Assembly: GCA_947378965.1 (NCBI GenBank)
Contig: CANCMG010000007.1
Location: 1-64,000, forward strand
Source: Alcaligenaceae bacterium
Lineage (GTDB): Bacteria; Pseudomonadota; Gammaproteobacteria; Burkholderiales; Burkholderiaceae_B
Length of the DNA stretch: 64,000 bases
Direction: 5' to 3'
Part shown: in pieces, positions 9,487 to 18,178 of the stretch
How the letters are laid out: each line of letters begins with the position of its first letter
Numbering within the stretch: position 1 is the stretch's first letter
Program-made: the position numbers and the translations under genes
Notes under the pieces: model-generated
Databases searched by the model: none
What the model was told of the DNA's origin: nothing
What the model saw: the letters and a program-made list of their open reading frames with translations, nothing else

Positions 9487-9548
9487 CTTGTTGTTGTACA
9501 ACCCTAGGTAGCTCAACACTAAGTCGCTCAACCCCAAGGCCTCACCCT

Positions 9549-11618
9549 ATGCCAGCGCGTAAAAAAGCCGAACCGCTTTTTCTGAACCGAGAACTGTCCC
9601 TGCTTCAGTTTAATGAGCGGGTGCTAGCCATGGCTGAGCATCCAGACACCCCGTTGCTAGAGCGCCTGCGCTATGTCTGTATCGTAAGTTCGAATCTAGA
9701 CGAGTTTTTTGAGATTCGGGTGTCAAGCTTGAAAGAGCAGTTAGCGCAGCACCCCACGCTGATGGGCCCCGATGGCATGACCACCGAGCAAGCCTACGAA
9801 CGGGTGCAACTTGAAGTGCACCGTATGGTCGATCGGCAGTACGCCTTGCTGAATGATGATATCTATCCGCGTCTGCGTACCGAAGGTGTTTACCTCCATC
9901 ATGCGGTTGAATGGAATGACGCGCAAACCGCCTGGGCCAAAGAGGTGTTTCATCGCGATGTGATGCCGTTATTGACGCCGATTGGTCTTGACCCTGCGCA
10001 TCCGTTTCCGCGTGTCTATAACAAAAGTTTAAATTTTATTGTGCCCTTGTCTGGGCAAGATGCCTTTGGTCGTAAGGCAACGATTGCCATTGTGCAGGCG
10101 CCGCGAGCACTGCCACGCCTGATACAAATGCCACCTAAAGTGTCGGGTCAGCCTCACAGTTTTATTTTGTTGACGAGCCTGCTGCGCGCCTTCGTGGGTG
10201 AGTTGTTTCCGGGTATGACCGTGCAGGGCTGTTATCAGTGGCGGGTGACGCGTAATAGTGACTTGTTTGTCGATGAAGAAGAGGTCACTAACTTGCGTCA
10301 GGCACTTCAGGGTGAGTTGTCTCAGCGTAATTTCGGTTCGGCTGTTCGACTTGAAATTGATTTGCTGACGCCGGTTGAGATCGCCAAGTTTTTGCAAAAA
10401 GAGTTTTCATTGACTGAGGCAGACACCTACCGTGTCAACGGCCCAGCCAACGTGTCGCGCTTAATGCAGATTTGTAATTTAGTGAAAAGACCGGATTTAT
10501 TGTTTCCCGAGTTTCAGGGGCCGATTCCTGCGCCGTTTGATAGTTTGCCAAATCGGCCTTCTGCCATTTTTGAAGCGATCGCGAAACAAGACCGTTTATT
10601 GCACCACCCTTATCAATCCTTTCAACCGGTCATTAATTTTTTAACGGCAGCGGCCGTCGATCCGGATGTTGTGGCGATTAAACAGACGATTTATCGCACA
10701 GGCGAAGACTCTGAGTTGATGCGTCTGTTGCTCGCTGCAGCTAAGGCAGGTAAAGAAGTGACTGTCGTGGTAGAGCTGATGGCACGCTTTGATGAGCAGA
10801 CCAATATCAATTGGGCAGCCCGCCTCGAAGAGGTCGGTGCACATGTGGTGTACGGTGTTGTTGGTCATAAAACACACGCCAAGATGGCACTGGTGTTGCG
10901 CCGTGAAAAAGGTCGTATCAAGCGCTACGGTCACTTAGGTACCGGTAACTATCACCCACGCACGGCGAGTTTGTACACGGATTTTGGCCTGTTAACAGCT
11001 GACCCACGTCTGTGCGAAGACATGGATAAAGTGTTTTCGCAGCTAACGGGGCTTGGTTCGCGGCGTGTACTGAAAGAACTATTGCAGTCACCCTTTAATT
11101 TGCATGATACGGTGGTGTCGATGATTCGCGCCGAAGCGCGTGCAGCCCGTGCGGGCAAACCTGCACGGATTTTAGTGAAGTTAAATTCTTTGCTCGAGCC
11201 CATCGTGATTCAAGAGTTGTACAAAGCCAGCCAAGCGGGGGTCAAGATCGATTTGATCATCCGCGGCGTATGTGCCTTGCGTTCGGGTGTGCCTGGCTTA
11301 TCTGAAAACATTACAGTGCGCTCAATCGTTGGTCGCTTTCTCGAGCACTCACGGGTATTTTATTTTTACAATCAGGGCGCCGAGTCTGTCTATCTTTCGT
11401 CGGCGGATTGGATGGACCGTAACTTTTTTAGGCGGGTTGAGATTGCATTTCCGGTTTTAGAAAAAGCACTAAAAAAACGTGTCATTGAAGAGGCTTTTAC
11501 CTTTGCGCTGCGCGACAATCGCCTGGCCTGGTTGCAGCAGCCCGATGGCAGCTATAGCAAACTGGTCAATCGGCGTGCGGCGTTCAAATTACACGAATAT
11601 TTGATGGCAAAATCATAA
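9549..11618 (+). CDS. ppk1: Polyphosphate kinase 1
   Basis: Ppk1 makes inorganic polyphosphate from the terminal phosphate of ATP. The 689-residue protein starts in the usual way (LFLNRELSLLQFNERVL), contains SSNLDEFFEIRVSSLKEQ in the N domain, and has the two C-terminal phospholipase-D-like domains. The phosphorylated histidine is in VVGHKTHAKMALVLRRE (His443 here by count; the equivalent is His435 in E. coli), followed by GHLGTGNYHPRTA. ATP-binding residues lie in KQTIYRTG. It is divergent from ppx, which degrades the product; in E. coli the two form one operon in the same direction. The Pho box upstream suggests induction by phosphate starvation. A terminator follows. Confidence 0.97.
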   Translation: MPARKKAEPLFLNRELSLLQFNERVLAMAEHPDTPLLERLRYVCIVSSNLDEFFEIRVSSLKEQLAQHPTLMGPDGMTTEQAYERVQLEVHRMVDRQYALLNDDIYPRLRTEGVYLHHAVEWNDAQTAWAKEVFHRDVMPLLTPIGLDPAHPFPRVYNKSLNFIVPLSGQDAFGRKATIAIVQAPRALPRLIQMPPKVSGQPHSFILLTSLLRAFVGELFPGMTVQGCYQWRVTRNSDLFVDEEEVTNLRQALQGELSQRNFGSAVRLEIDLLTPVEIAKFLQKEFSLTEADTYRVNGPANVSRLMQICNLVKRPDLLFPEFQGPIPAPFDSLPNRPSAIFEAIAKQDRLLHHPYQSFQPVINFLTAAAVDPDVVAIKQTIYRTGEDSELMRLLLAAAKAGKEVTVVVELMARFDEQTNINWAARLEEVGAHVVYGVVGHKTHAKMALVLRREKGRIKRYGHLGTGNYHPRTASLYTDFGLLTADPRLCEDMDKVFSQLTGLGSRRVLKELLQSPFNLHDTVVSMIRAEARAARAGKPARILVKLNSLLEPIVIQELYKASQAGVKIDLIIRGVCALRSGVPGLSENITVRSIVGRFLEHSRVFYFYNQGAESVYLSSADWMDRNFFRRVEIAFPVLEKALKKRVIEEAFTFALRDNRLAWLQQPDGSYSKLVNRRAAFKLHEYLMAKS

Positions 11619-11681
11619 AAATATTTGAGTGCCATTTTATAAAGATGTTGTAAATCAAATACTTAATTAATTTATCGAATG

Positions 11682-11703
11682 ACCCCAGTTTGGGGTATTT
11701 TTG
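11682..11703 (+). terminator. Terminator after ppk1
   Basis: ACCCCA pairs with TGGGGT around a 3-nt loop, followed by ATTTTTGTTTG. It separates ppk1 from the pst operon and its Pho box. Confidence 0.75.
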
Positions 11704-11710
11704 TTTGTGA

Positions 11711-11728
11711 CTGTCATAAAGCCGTCAC
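11711..11728 (+). promoter_or_regulatory. Pho box of the pst operon
   Basis: CTGTCAT, AAAG, CCGTCAC: the first half is a perfect PhoB 7-mer and the second matches at 5-6 of 7 positions, with exact 4-bp spacing. It lies 80 bp upstream of the pstS ATG, where a Pho box replacing the -35 element is expected. It is the best regulatory match in the window and implies that a PhoB-type regulator is encoded elsewhere in the genome. Confidence 0.85.
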
Positions 11729-11808
11729 GTTCGGTCTGTACCATAGCCTGACTAGTGCCAAATGCTGGCCTAGATTTTGTCATGAATTGAATTTTATAAG
11801 GCTACGAC

Positions 11809-12849
11809 ATGCTCAAACGCTCATTTGTAAAACTCTCTGCGGCGCTCGCGCTCAGCGCTCTGGGTTTTGCCTCGCACGCTGTTGATATTACCGGTGCCGG
11901 CGCGACGTTTCCGTTTCCGATCTATGCCAAGTGGGCAGCTGAGTACAAGGCCGCATCAGGCAAGGCCGTGAACTATCAATCGATCGGTTCTGGTGGCGGT
12001 GTGCAGCAAATTACTGCTAAAACAGTTGATTTTGGGGCGACTGACGACCCGATGAGTGGCGCCCAGCTTGACAAGATCGGTCTGATGCAGTTTCCTGCCG
12101 TGATTGGCGGCACTGTTGCAGTGGTGAACGTCGAGGGCGTCAAGCCCGGTCAGTTGAAGTTGACTGGCACAGTGCTTGCCGACATTTATCTTGGCAAAAT
12201 CAAAACCTGGAATGACCCAGCCATTCAGTCAATGAACACTGACGTGAAATTGCCTGCCTCACAGATTATTGTGGTGCATCGTTCAGACGGCTCGGGCACG
12301 ACCTTTGGTTGGACTAACTATTTAAGTAAGGTGTCAACTGACTGGAAAGAAAAAGTTGGTGAAGGTAAAGCCGTGAAATGGCCAACCGGTCAAGGTGGCA
12401 AAGGTAATGAAGGTGTCTCTGCCTACGTTAGGCAGCTGAAAAACTCGATTGGTTATGTTGAGTTTGCCTACGCTAAACAAAACGGTTTGGCCTGGACGCA
12501 ACTCACAAACAAAGACGGTAAAACGGTTCAACCTGACCAAAAGTCTTTCGCCGCTGCCGCAGCAAACGCACAATGGGATAGCGTTCCTGGTATGGGTGTG
12601 GTCTTGACCGATCAGCCTGGCGCTGACTCATGGCCTGTCACAAGTGCAACGTTTATTCTTTTGTACAAAAACCAAGCCAAGCCTGAAAATGGCAAAGCCG
12701 CGGTGGCTTTCTTTGACTGGGCGTTTTCTAAAGGGGCCGCGTCAGCTTCTGCGTTAGATTACGTACCCTTGCCAGCAGCTGTCACAGATCAAATCCGTGC
12801 AAGTTGGAAAGCAAATTTAACCGCGGACGGTAAACCCCTGTTGAATTAA
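11809..12849 (+). CDS. pstS: Phosphate-binding periplasmic protein PstS
   Basis: PstS is the high-affinity phosphate receptor of the PstSCAB importer. The 346-residue precursor has a Sec signal peptide (MLKRSFVKLSAALALSALG) with cleavage likely after SHA. The mature protein starts VDITGAGATFPFPIYAKWA, diagnostic for PstS, with phosphate ligands in GAGATFP, SIGSGGGVQQI, DFGATDDPM and HRSDGSGTTF. It begins the pst operon about 80 bp after a strong Pho box. A long imperfect stem-loop separates it from pstC, consistent with the receptor being made in excess over the membrane parts. Confidence 0.97.
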   Translation: MLKRSFVKLSAALALSALGFASHAVDITGAGATFPFPIYAKWAAEYKAASGKAVNYQSIGSGGGVQQITAKTVDFGATDDPMSGAQLDKIGLMQFPAVIGGTVAVVNVEGVKPGQLKLTGTVLADIYLGKIKTWNDPAIQSMNTDVKLPASQIIVVHRSDGSGTTFGWTNYLSKVSTDWKEKVGEGKAVKWPTGQGGKGNEGVSAYVRQLKNSIGYVEFAYAKQNGLAWTQLTNKDGKTVQPDQKSFAAAAANAQWDSVPGMGVVLTDQPGADSWPVTSATFILLYKNQAKPENGKAAVAFFDWAFSKGAASASALDYVPLPAAVTDQIRASWKANLTADGKPLLN

Positions 12850-12881
12850 GCGTAGGCTAATTTTTGGTTTGTCTGTTACGT

Positions 12882-12919
12882 CTGAGCTTGCGTTGAGCGC
12901 TTCGTCAACTCGAGCTCAG
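12882..12919 (+). other. 15-bp stem-loop between pstS and pstC
   Basis: CTGAGCTTGCGTTGA pairs with TCAACTCGAGCTCAG (13 of 15 positions) around an 8-nt loop. There is no U tract, so it is more likely an mRNA-stabilising or partial termination structure than a full terminator. Confidence 0.6.
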
Positions 12920-12945
12920 TCTCCGACTCAGCTAGTAAGAGCGTT

Positions 12946-13884
12946 ATGAAAAAAACTCAGTATTCGTGGCACGATGCGGCGTTCAGTGGATTGACGCGAG
13001 TATTCGCGTTTTTGGTCTTTAGTCTGCTGGCCGCGATTTTGTTTTCGCTGATTTACGGTAGCCAAGAATCACTTTCAAAGTATGGGCTGTCGTTTCTTTG
13101 GACAAATGAATGGGATCCTGTGCAGGCCGATTTCGGTGCGCTCGTGCCAATTCTCGGCACCTTGCTCACCTCGTTCGTGGCTTTGCTGATCGCGATTCCT
13201 GTGTCTTTTGGTATCGCGATATTTTTGACTGAATTAGCACCCGGTTGGCTGAAGCGCCCGATCGGCACAGCAATTGAGATGCTCGCAGCGATTCCTTCGA
13301 TCATATACGGGATGTGGGGCTTGTTCGTGTTTGTACCGTTTTTTCAAGAGTATGTGCAGCCAACGCTGATTGATATGCTCAGCCCCTTGCCGTTCATTGG
13401 TTGGATGTTTGCCGGTGCACCCTTTGGTATCGGTATCTTCACCGCTGGGCTGATTCTGGCGATCATGGTGATACCGTTTATCGCTGCGGTGATGCGCGAC
13501 GTCTTTGAGCTTGTTCCAGCTCTACTCAAAGAGTCGGCGTACGGCTTGGGAAGTTCAACCTGGGAAGTGATGTGGAAGGTGGTGATACCCTTCACTCGCT
13601 CAGGTGTGATTGGTGGTGTGATGTTGGGCTTGGGTAGGGCGCTTGGTGAAACGATGGCCGTAACGTTTGTGATCGGTAACGCCTTCAGAATGCCCACCTC
13701 CTTCTTCGCACCTGGTAATTCAATCGCCTCGGCTTTGGCCAACGAATTTAACGAGGCTGCCGGCATGCAAAAGTCAGCCCTCATTGAATTAGGACTGATC
13801 CTTTTCTTGATCACGACGGTTGTGCTGGCCTTAGCCAAACTGATGTTATTGCGTATGGCAAAAGCAGAAGGCACAAAAACATGA
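12946..13884 (+). CDS. pstC: Phosphate ABC transporter permease PstC
   Basis: One of the two inner-membrane permeases of the phosphate importer. The 312-residue protein shows an N-terminal membrane helix ([20 protein letters not shown]) and five further hydrophobic segments, with the PstC signature [20 protein letters not shown] and [17 protein letters not shown]. The coupling loop to PstB (EAA motif) is [16 protein letters not shown]. Its stop codon overlaps the pstA start by 4 bp (ATGA), so translation is coupled. Functional context is PstS upstream and PstA and PstB downstream. Confidence 0.96.
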   Translation: MKKTQYSWHDAAFSGLTRVFAFLVFSLLAAILFSLIYGSQESLSKYGLSFLWTNEWDPVQADFGALVPILGTLLTSFVALLIAIPVSFGIAIFLTELAPGWLKRPIGTAIEMLAAIPSIIYGMWGLFVFVPFFQEYVQPTLIDMLSPLPFIGWMFAGAPFGIGIFTAGLILAIMVIPFIAAVMRDVFELVPALLKESAYGLGSSTWEVMWKVVIPFTRSGVIGGVMLGLGRALGETMAVTFVIGNAFRMPTSFFAPGNSIASALANEFNEAAGMQKSALIELGLILFLITTVVLALAKLMLLRMAKAEGTKT

Positions 13885-14768
13885 ACCTTAATGTGAAAAT
13901 GACGACTCAGCCCCCAGCCTCGAGTATCCGTTCAGACAATTGGGTGTACAGGCGGCGCAGCATCCTGAATAAAGTCATGCTGTCTTTGTCGATGATCGCC
14001 TTGGTGTTTGGCTTGTTTTGGTTGTGCTGGATTTTGGCGGTCCTCGTGTTAAAGGGTGGTAGCGCTTTATCGTTGACCTTATTTACTGAAAGCACTCCGC
14101 CTCCTGGTCAGGCGGGTGGTTTGCTCAATGCAATCATGGGTAGTTTTGTCATGGTGGGGTTTGGCACCTTAATTGGTACCCCGGTGGGGATTTTGGCTGG
14201 TACCTACTTAGCAGAATACGGGCAGCGCGGTTGGCTGGCGCCTGCCACTCGCTTCTTGAACGACGTGTTGTTATCAGCGCCCTCGATCGTGATCGGTTTA
14301 TTTATTTATGCGGTGTACGTGTCGCAGGTCGGCCACTATTCTGGCTGGGCGGGTTCGTTTGCCTTGGCGATTTTGGTGATCCCGGTTGTCGTGCGTACCA
14401 CCGACAATATGTTGCTCTTGGTGCCCAATAGTTTGCGCGAGGCTTGCTTTGCATTGGGGTGCCCGAAGTGGCGCATGATCACGATGGTGTCTTACAAGGC
14501 TGCCAGATCCGGCATCATGACGGGCATTCTGTTGGCGGTTGCCCGTGTTGCGGGCGAGACTGCCCCCTTGCTGTTTACGTCGTTGAATAATCAGTTTATG
14601 TCGTTTGATATGAACAAACCGTTGGCCAATTTGCCGGTGGTGATTTTTCAGTTTGCAGCTAGCCCGTTTACAGACTGGAACACATTGGCTTGGGCTGGCG
14701 CCACGCTGATCACCTTGGCTGTGCTGGGGCTCAACATCATTGCCCGTTCAATGTTTCGGCAAAAATGA
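13881..14768 (+). CDS. pstA: Phosphate ABC transporter permease PstA
   Basis: Second permease of the phosphate importer, 295 residues with six predicted membrane helices. The family signature [21 protein letters not shown], then [16 protein letters not shown] and the coupling loop [15 protein letters not shown], identify PstA rather than PstC. A cytoplasmic N-terminal tail of about 35 residues precedes the first helix. An internal start at Met7 is possible, but the 4-bp ATGA overlap with pstC supports the first ATG. pstB follows after 64 bp. Confidence 0.96.
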   Translation: MNLNVKMTTQPPASSIRSDNWVYRRRSILNKVMLSLSMIALVFGLFWLCWILAVLVLKGGSALSLTLFTESTPPPGQAGGLLNAIMGSFVMVGFGTLIGTPVGILAGTYLAEYGQRGWLAPATRFLNDVLLSAPSIVIGLFIYAVYVSQVGHYSGWAGSFALAILVIPVVVRTTDNMLLLVPNSLREACFALGCPKWRMITMVSYKAARSGIMTGILLAVARVAGETAPLLFTSLNNQFMSFDMNKPLANLPVVIFQFAASPFTDWNTLAWAGATLITLAVLGLNIIARSMFRQK

Positions 14769-14832
14769 GTATCACCGTTAGACCCGCGCGACCTATTTCA
14801 GTCTGACTAAAAAGAACCCGAAGGTAAACAAT

Positions 14833-15624
14833 ATGGTTTTGAACGCTGCTGCAAAACAAGACACCGCTTTGGTATCAAAAATTGAAATTAAAAATCTCAA
14901 TTTCTATTACGGTAAATTTCATGCGTTGCGCGATGTCAATATGTCGATTGCCAAAAATAAAGTCACCGCGTTTATTGGTCCGTCTGGTTGCGGCAAATCG
15001 ACTTTATTACGCACCTTGAATCGCATGTTTGAGTTGTATCCCGGCCAACGTGCCGATGGTGAAATCTTGTTTGATGGCGAAAATCTCTTGACGTCTAAAA
15101 CGGATATTTCACTGATACGCGCAAAGATCGGTATGGTGTTTCAAAAACCCACGCCTTTCCCGATGAGCATTTACGACAACGTCGCCTTTGGTGTCCGACT
15201 CTTTGAAAATTTAAGTAAAGGGCAAATGGACGAGCGTGTTGAGTGGGCGCTAAGTAAGGCTGCGTTGTGGGGTGAGGTTAAAGATAAGCTAGGTCAAAAC
15301 GGCAGCAGCTTGTCAGGCGGCCAGCAACAACGTTTGTGTATCGCACGCGGCGTCGCGATCAAACCAGAAGTGTTGCTGCTTGATGAGCCTTGTTCGGCGC
15401 TTGATCCGATCTCAACCGCAAAAATTGAAGAATTGATTGCAGAACTCAAAAATGACTATACGGTCGTGATCGTGACCCACAACATGCAGCAGGCGGCGCG
15501 TTGTTCGGATTTCACGGCGTACATGTATTTGGGCGAGTTGATGGAGTTTGGCAAAACTGACCAAATATTTGTCAAACCTAATCGCAAAGAAACCGAAGAC
15601 TACATTACTGGGCGGTTTGGTTGA
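14833..15624 (+). CDS. pstB: Phosphate ABC transporter ATPase PstB
   Basis: ATPase that powers PstCA. In the 263-residue protein the motifs run in order: [18 protein letters not shown], Walker [11 protein letters not shown]-loop [15 protein letters not shown] signature [14 protein letters not shown], Walker [14 protein letters not shown], and the switch His in [12 protein letters not shown]. The motif [11 protein letters not shown] is specific for PstB. An N-terminal extension of about 17 residues precedes the domain; AAGG lies about 9 bp before the ATG. In most proteobacteria phoU follows directly; here it is absent and a partner-switch signalling cluster begins 85 bp downstream. Confidence 0.97.
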   Translation: MVLNAAAKQDTALVSKIEIKNLNFYYGKFHALRDVNMSIAKNKVTAFIGPSGCGKSTLLRTLNRMFELYPGQRADGEILFDGENLLTSKTDISLIRAKIGMVFQKPTPFPMSIYDNVAFGVRLFENLSKGQMDERVEWALSKAALWGEVKDKLGQNGSSLSGGQQQRLCIARGVAIKPEVLLLDEPCSALDPISTAKIEELIAELKNDYTVVIVTHNMQQAARCSDFTAYMYLGELMEFGKTDQIFVKPNRKETEDYITGRFG

Positions 15625-15655
15625 CGCGCGGAGCACGGTTCAATAGTCGTATGTG

Positions 15656-15684
15656 TTAACAGTAAAAAAATTTTTTATCATAAA
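15656..15684 (+). promoter_or_regulatory. Candidate promoter of the signalling cluster
   Basis: TTAACA (5/6 to TTGACA) and CATAAA (4/6 to TATAAT) are 17 bp apart, with an A7T6 tract as spacer. It lies between pstB and the STAS gene and would make the cluster separately transcribed from pst. The tract is self-complementary but lacks a GC stem, so it is not convincing as a terminator. Confidence 0.4.
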
Positions 15685-15708
15685 AAATAGTCGGTAAAGG
15701 TCGATAAC

Positions 15709-16047
15709 ATGGAAATTCGGATTGAACCCCTAGCAGAAAACTTTACCCTCGTGACACTGCTTGGTAAGCTAGATTTAATGGGCTCACAGGCGATTGATAC
15801 CCGTCTTGGCGCGACGGCTAACAGAGGCGATCACGTCGTGGTTGACCTTGAGGGCGTAACATTTTTAGCGTCGATGGGTATCCGCAGCTTAGTGATGGCG
15901 GCTAAGGCTGCGCAATTGAAAGGGCGACGCCTCATTGTGATTAAGGCTTCGGCTGACGTCGAGCAAGTTTTACTGGCAAGTGGTTTGGATAGTTTGATTC
16001 CGATGGTGGCGTCGGTTGAGGCAGCGATGGCCTTGTGTCAAAGCTAG
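15709..16047 (+). CDS. STAS-domain anti-sigma factor antagonist
   Basis: A 112-residue single-domain STAS protein of the SpoIIAA/RsbV type. The central strand and loop FLASMGIRSLVMAAKAA carries the conserved phosphorylatable Ser (Ser55 by count) at the start of helix 2; DLEGVTFLASMGI is the family core. Known members are phosphorylated by an RsbW-like kinase and dephosphorylated by a PP2C/SpoIIE phosphatase, releasing a sigma factor or other effector. Both kinds of partner lie directly downstream. AAAGG is about 8 bp before the ATG. The output target is not in the window: no sigma factor gene is present, so the switch may act on an unlinked sigma factor, an enzyme, or another regulator. Confidence 0.9.
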   Translation: MEIRIEPLAENFTLVTLLGKLDLMGSQAIDTRLGATANRGDHVVVDLEGVTFLASMGIRSLVMAAKAAQLKGRRLIVIKASADVEQVLLASGLDSLIPMVASVEAAMALCQS

Positions 16048-16105
16048 TTGCCGCACAGACTGAAAGTATCTGATGAACGAAGCCCTCGTGCAATGACTAT
16101 TGAGT

Positions 16106-16558
16106 ATGATCATGACGCTATCCGTACCCTTAAAGATTGATTCGCTCATTCAGGTCGCGCAGTGGGCAGAGACTTGCTTAGGGCAGTGGTTGCTGCCAGC
16201 CTCAAAAAACTTCGCAGTCCAACTCTGTTGCGAAGAGGCGTTCTCAAACATTGTCAAGTACGGTGTTTCTGAGCAGGGCGGTGACGAGTTCGAATCGGCG
16301 GTTGCAAATTTTTCGCTTGACTATCAGCAGCATCGCTTGCAACTGATTATCGAAGATCCCTGTGAGCCTTTTAATCCGCTTGAAACAGCACCACCTGTGG
16401 TGCCTAGCAATCTTGCCGAAGCAAAGATTGGGGGGCTTGGCATTGATCTGATGAAGAAGTTCGCCCAAAAGATATGCTACGAGCGAAAAGATTTTAAGAA
16501 CCGTATTTCCTTTGTCTTTGACTTGTCAGGCTCGCCACAGGCTCCTAAGGTAACCTAG
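16106..16558 (+). CDS. RsbW/SpoIIAB-like ATP-binding protein (anti-sigma kinase type)
   Basis: About 150 residues, matching the HATPase_c_2 family of serine kinases/anti-sigma factors. The N-box is CCEEAFSNIVKYG (Glu and Asn for Mg-ATP); the G1-like region is IEDPCEPFNPL (normally DxGxxF/P); the G2 box is GGLGIDLMKKFAQ followed by YERKDFKNRISF. The expected role is to bind and phosphorylate the STAS protein upstream. The start is uncertain: TTG 16100, ATG 16106 and ATG 16112 are in frame and none has a good ribosome-binding site, so translation may depend on coupling to the STAS gene 58 bp upstream. The G1 Gly is replaced (DPCEPF rather than DxGxPF), seen in some RsbW relatives; kinase activity should not be assumed. 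Confidence 0.85.
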   Translation: MIMTLSVPLKIDSLIQVAQWAETCLGQWLLPASKNFAVQLCCEEAFSNIVKYGVSEQGGDEFESAVANFSLDYQQHRLQLIIEDPCEPFNPLETAPPVVPSNLAEAKIGGLGIDLMKKFAQKICYERKDFKNRISFVFDLSGSPQAPKVT

Positions 16559-16683
16559 CTGCCTAGTGTGAACTTAAAGTGTTCGTATGAAATATGTGCG
16601 GTTGGCACCCCCAATCGAATCGTCAGGTCTAATCCTTCTTGATGTGCTGCGCTTTAAAAAAAAACGATAGCGGATGGTTTTAG

Positions 16684-18147
16684 ATGACTAAGACTGTCGA
16701 TCAGCTTTCTTTGCACCAGAAAATAATCGAGCCGACGATTTTGGTGAGTCAGCTCGAGAAAATTTTCGAGACGTACGCTTACATTCAAAGCTGTGTCATC
16801 GTTGACGCCGACAAACAACTCGGTGTGATTTCAAAAAAGAGGTTAATGGCGACGCTGAGCAAACCCTATGTTCGCGAACTGTATGCCCAAAAGCCGATTC
16901 ACTTGTTGCACTTTGTCAAGACGATTGATGAAGAGCCTTTAATCCTTGAGGGTACAACACCGATTGCAGAGGCTGTGGGCCTGGCCTTGGCCAGAGACGC
17001 TGAGCGTTGTTACGAGCCGATTGTCGTGAACACCCCAATTGGCCCCCAGACACTCGAGGTTGACCTTTTATTGCGTGCGCAGTCGATCATTTTACAAGAG
17101 TCGATTGATTTGAAGGAACGCCTGCTAACCGATGTCCGAAACGGCTCAGAAGAGTTGAAGCGGGCGATTTTCGAGCTTGAGGTGGCCAAAGAGCGCCTTG
17201 AGGCCTCAGAGGCTAGCCTCGAACAAGAAGTCGTTAAGCGTACGCGACAGTTAGAAGTCGTCAACGCCGACCTGGTGTCACAACAGGCTCAAATTCAAAG
17301 TGAATTGCAAGTCGCCCGAACCTTGCAGCAATCGATCTTACCGAGCGCCTTCCCAGAAGACCAGCGGTTTAGTGGGTGCGCGTATATGCGTGCGGCCAGA
17401 ATGATTGGGGGGGATTTCTTTGATGTCTTTAAAATTGACGAGCATCACCTAGGCGTTGTGGTGGCAGACGTAAGCGGCAAGGGGGTACCTGCGGCGATGT
17501 TTATGGTGCTCGTGCGCACGATGTTGCAAGAAGTTGCTCGTCATTCACTTGTTCCTAGCGATTGTTTAGCGAACGTGAATCAACAACTGCTGGCAAAGAA
17601 CCCACTTTCTCTGTTTGTCACGATGCTCTTCGGCATTTTGGATGCAAGGACAGGAGAGTTTGTGTTTTCGAATGGCGGGCATGCGATGCCGTATCTGCTG
17701 CGAGCAAATGGCGCCATTGAGTGCGTTGCGACACGCGGTTCGCCGTTAGTGGGGTTGTTGGATCTTGCGACCTACATTGATCATAAGGTTTATCTCTCTG
17801 CGCATGATCAAGTGCTCATGATTACCGATGGTGTAACCGAATGCTTCGATGATAACGAGCAGGTATTTGGTGAAGAGCGTTTATTAAACTTCTTGACCAC
17901 CGTGGCGCAGGGGTCGACTCAAACAATCGTAGACAGTCTTGTCAAGCGACTCGACGAATTTTCGCAAGGCACTGCCCCTTCAGATGATGTGACAGTTTTG
18001 GGCCTTCAATATCAAGGCTTGTTGGGAGGGCTAGAGGTCGCTTCGCCCAATGGGCTCCCCGGTGGTGAACGAGTCCCTAACGGCACTAGTCCCCTGAAGA
18101 CGCTGCGTAGCGCAATTGCCGAGTCGGCAGATTCGCTCCAAGCATAA
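16684..18147 (+). CDS. SpoIIE/RsbU-type PP2C phosphatase with CBS-like sensor and coiled coil
   Basis: A 487-residue predicted Ser/Thr phosphatase for the STAS antagonist. Residues about 15-130 resemble a CBS-domain pair (VDADKQLGVISKKRLMATL near 40-58 and TTPIAEAVGLALARDAERCYEPIVV near 91-115), which often bind adenine nucleotides. A coiled coil spans about 140-215. The PP2C domain follows, with metal ligands in GGDFFDVF (242-249), ADVSGKGVPAAMF (261-273), ITDGVTECFDD (380-390) and SDDVTVLG (433-440). No receiver domain or membrane helix is seen, so the input is probably the CBS region. A Gly/Pro/Ser-rich tail of about 45 residues ends the protein. It lies 125 bp after the kinase gene and 31 bp before the channel gene. 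Confidence 0.9.
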   Translation: MTKTVDQLSLHQKIIEPTILVSQLEKIFETYAYIQSCVIVDADKQLGVISKKRLMATLSKPYVRELYAQKPIHLLHFVKTIDEEPLILEGTTPIAEAVGLALARDAERCYEPIVVNTPIGPQTLEVDLLLRAQSIILQESIDLKERLLTDVRNGSEELKRAIFELEVAKERLEASEASLEQEVVKRTRQLEVVNADLVSQQAQIQSELQVARTLQQSILPSAFPEDQRFSGCAYMRAARMIGGDFFDVFKIDEHHLGVVVADVSGKGVPAAMFMVLVRTMLQEVARHSLVPSDCLANVNQQLLAKNPLSLFVTMLFGILDARTGEFVFSNGGHAMPYLLRANGAIECVATRGSPLVGLLDLATYIDHKVYLSAHDQVLMITDGVTECFDDNEQVFGEERLLNFLTTVAQGSTQTIVDSLVKRLDEFSQGTAPSDDVTVLGLQYQGLLGGLEVASPNGLPGGERVPNGTSPLKTLRSAIAESADSLQA

Positions 18148-18178
18148 ATTGTGCATGCTTAGTGGTGCGTGATAATGT

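Noticed and set aside
15620-15690. Terminator at the A7T6 tract after pstB
   Set aside because: No GC-containing stem; the tract fits better as the spacer of a promoter.
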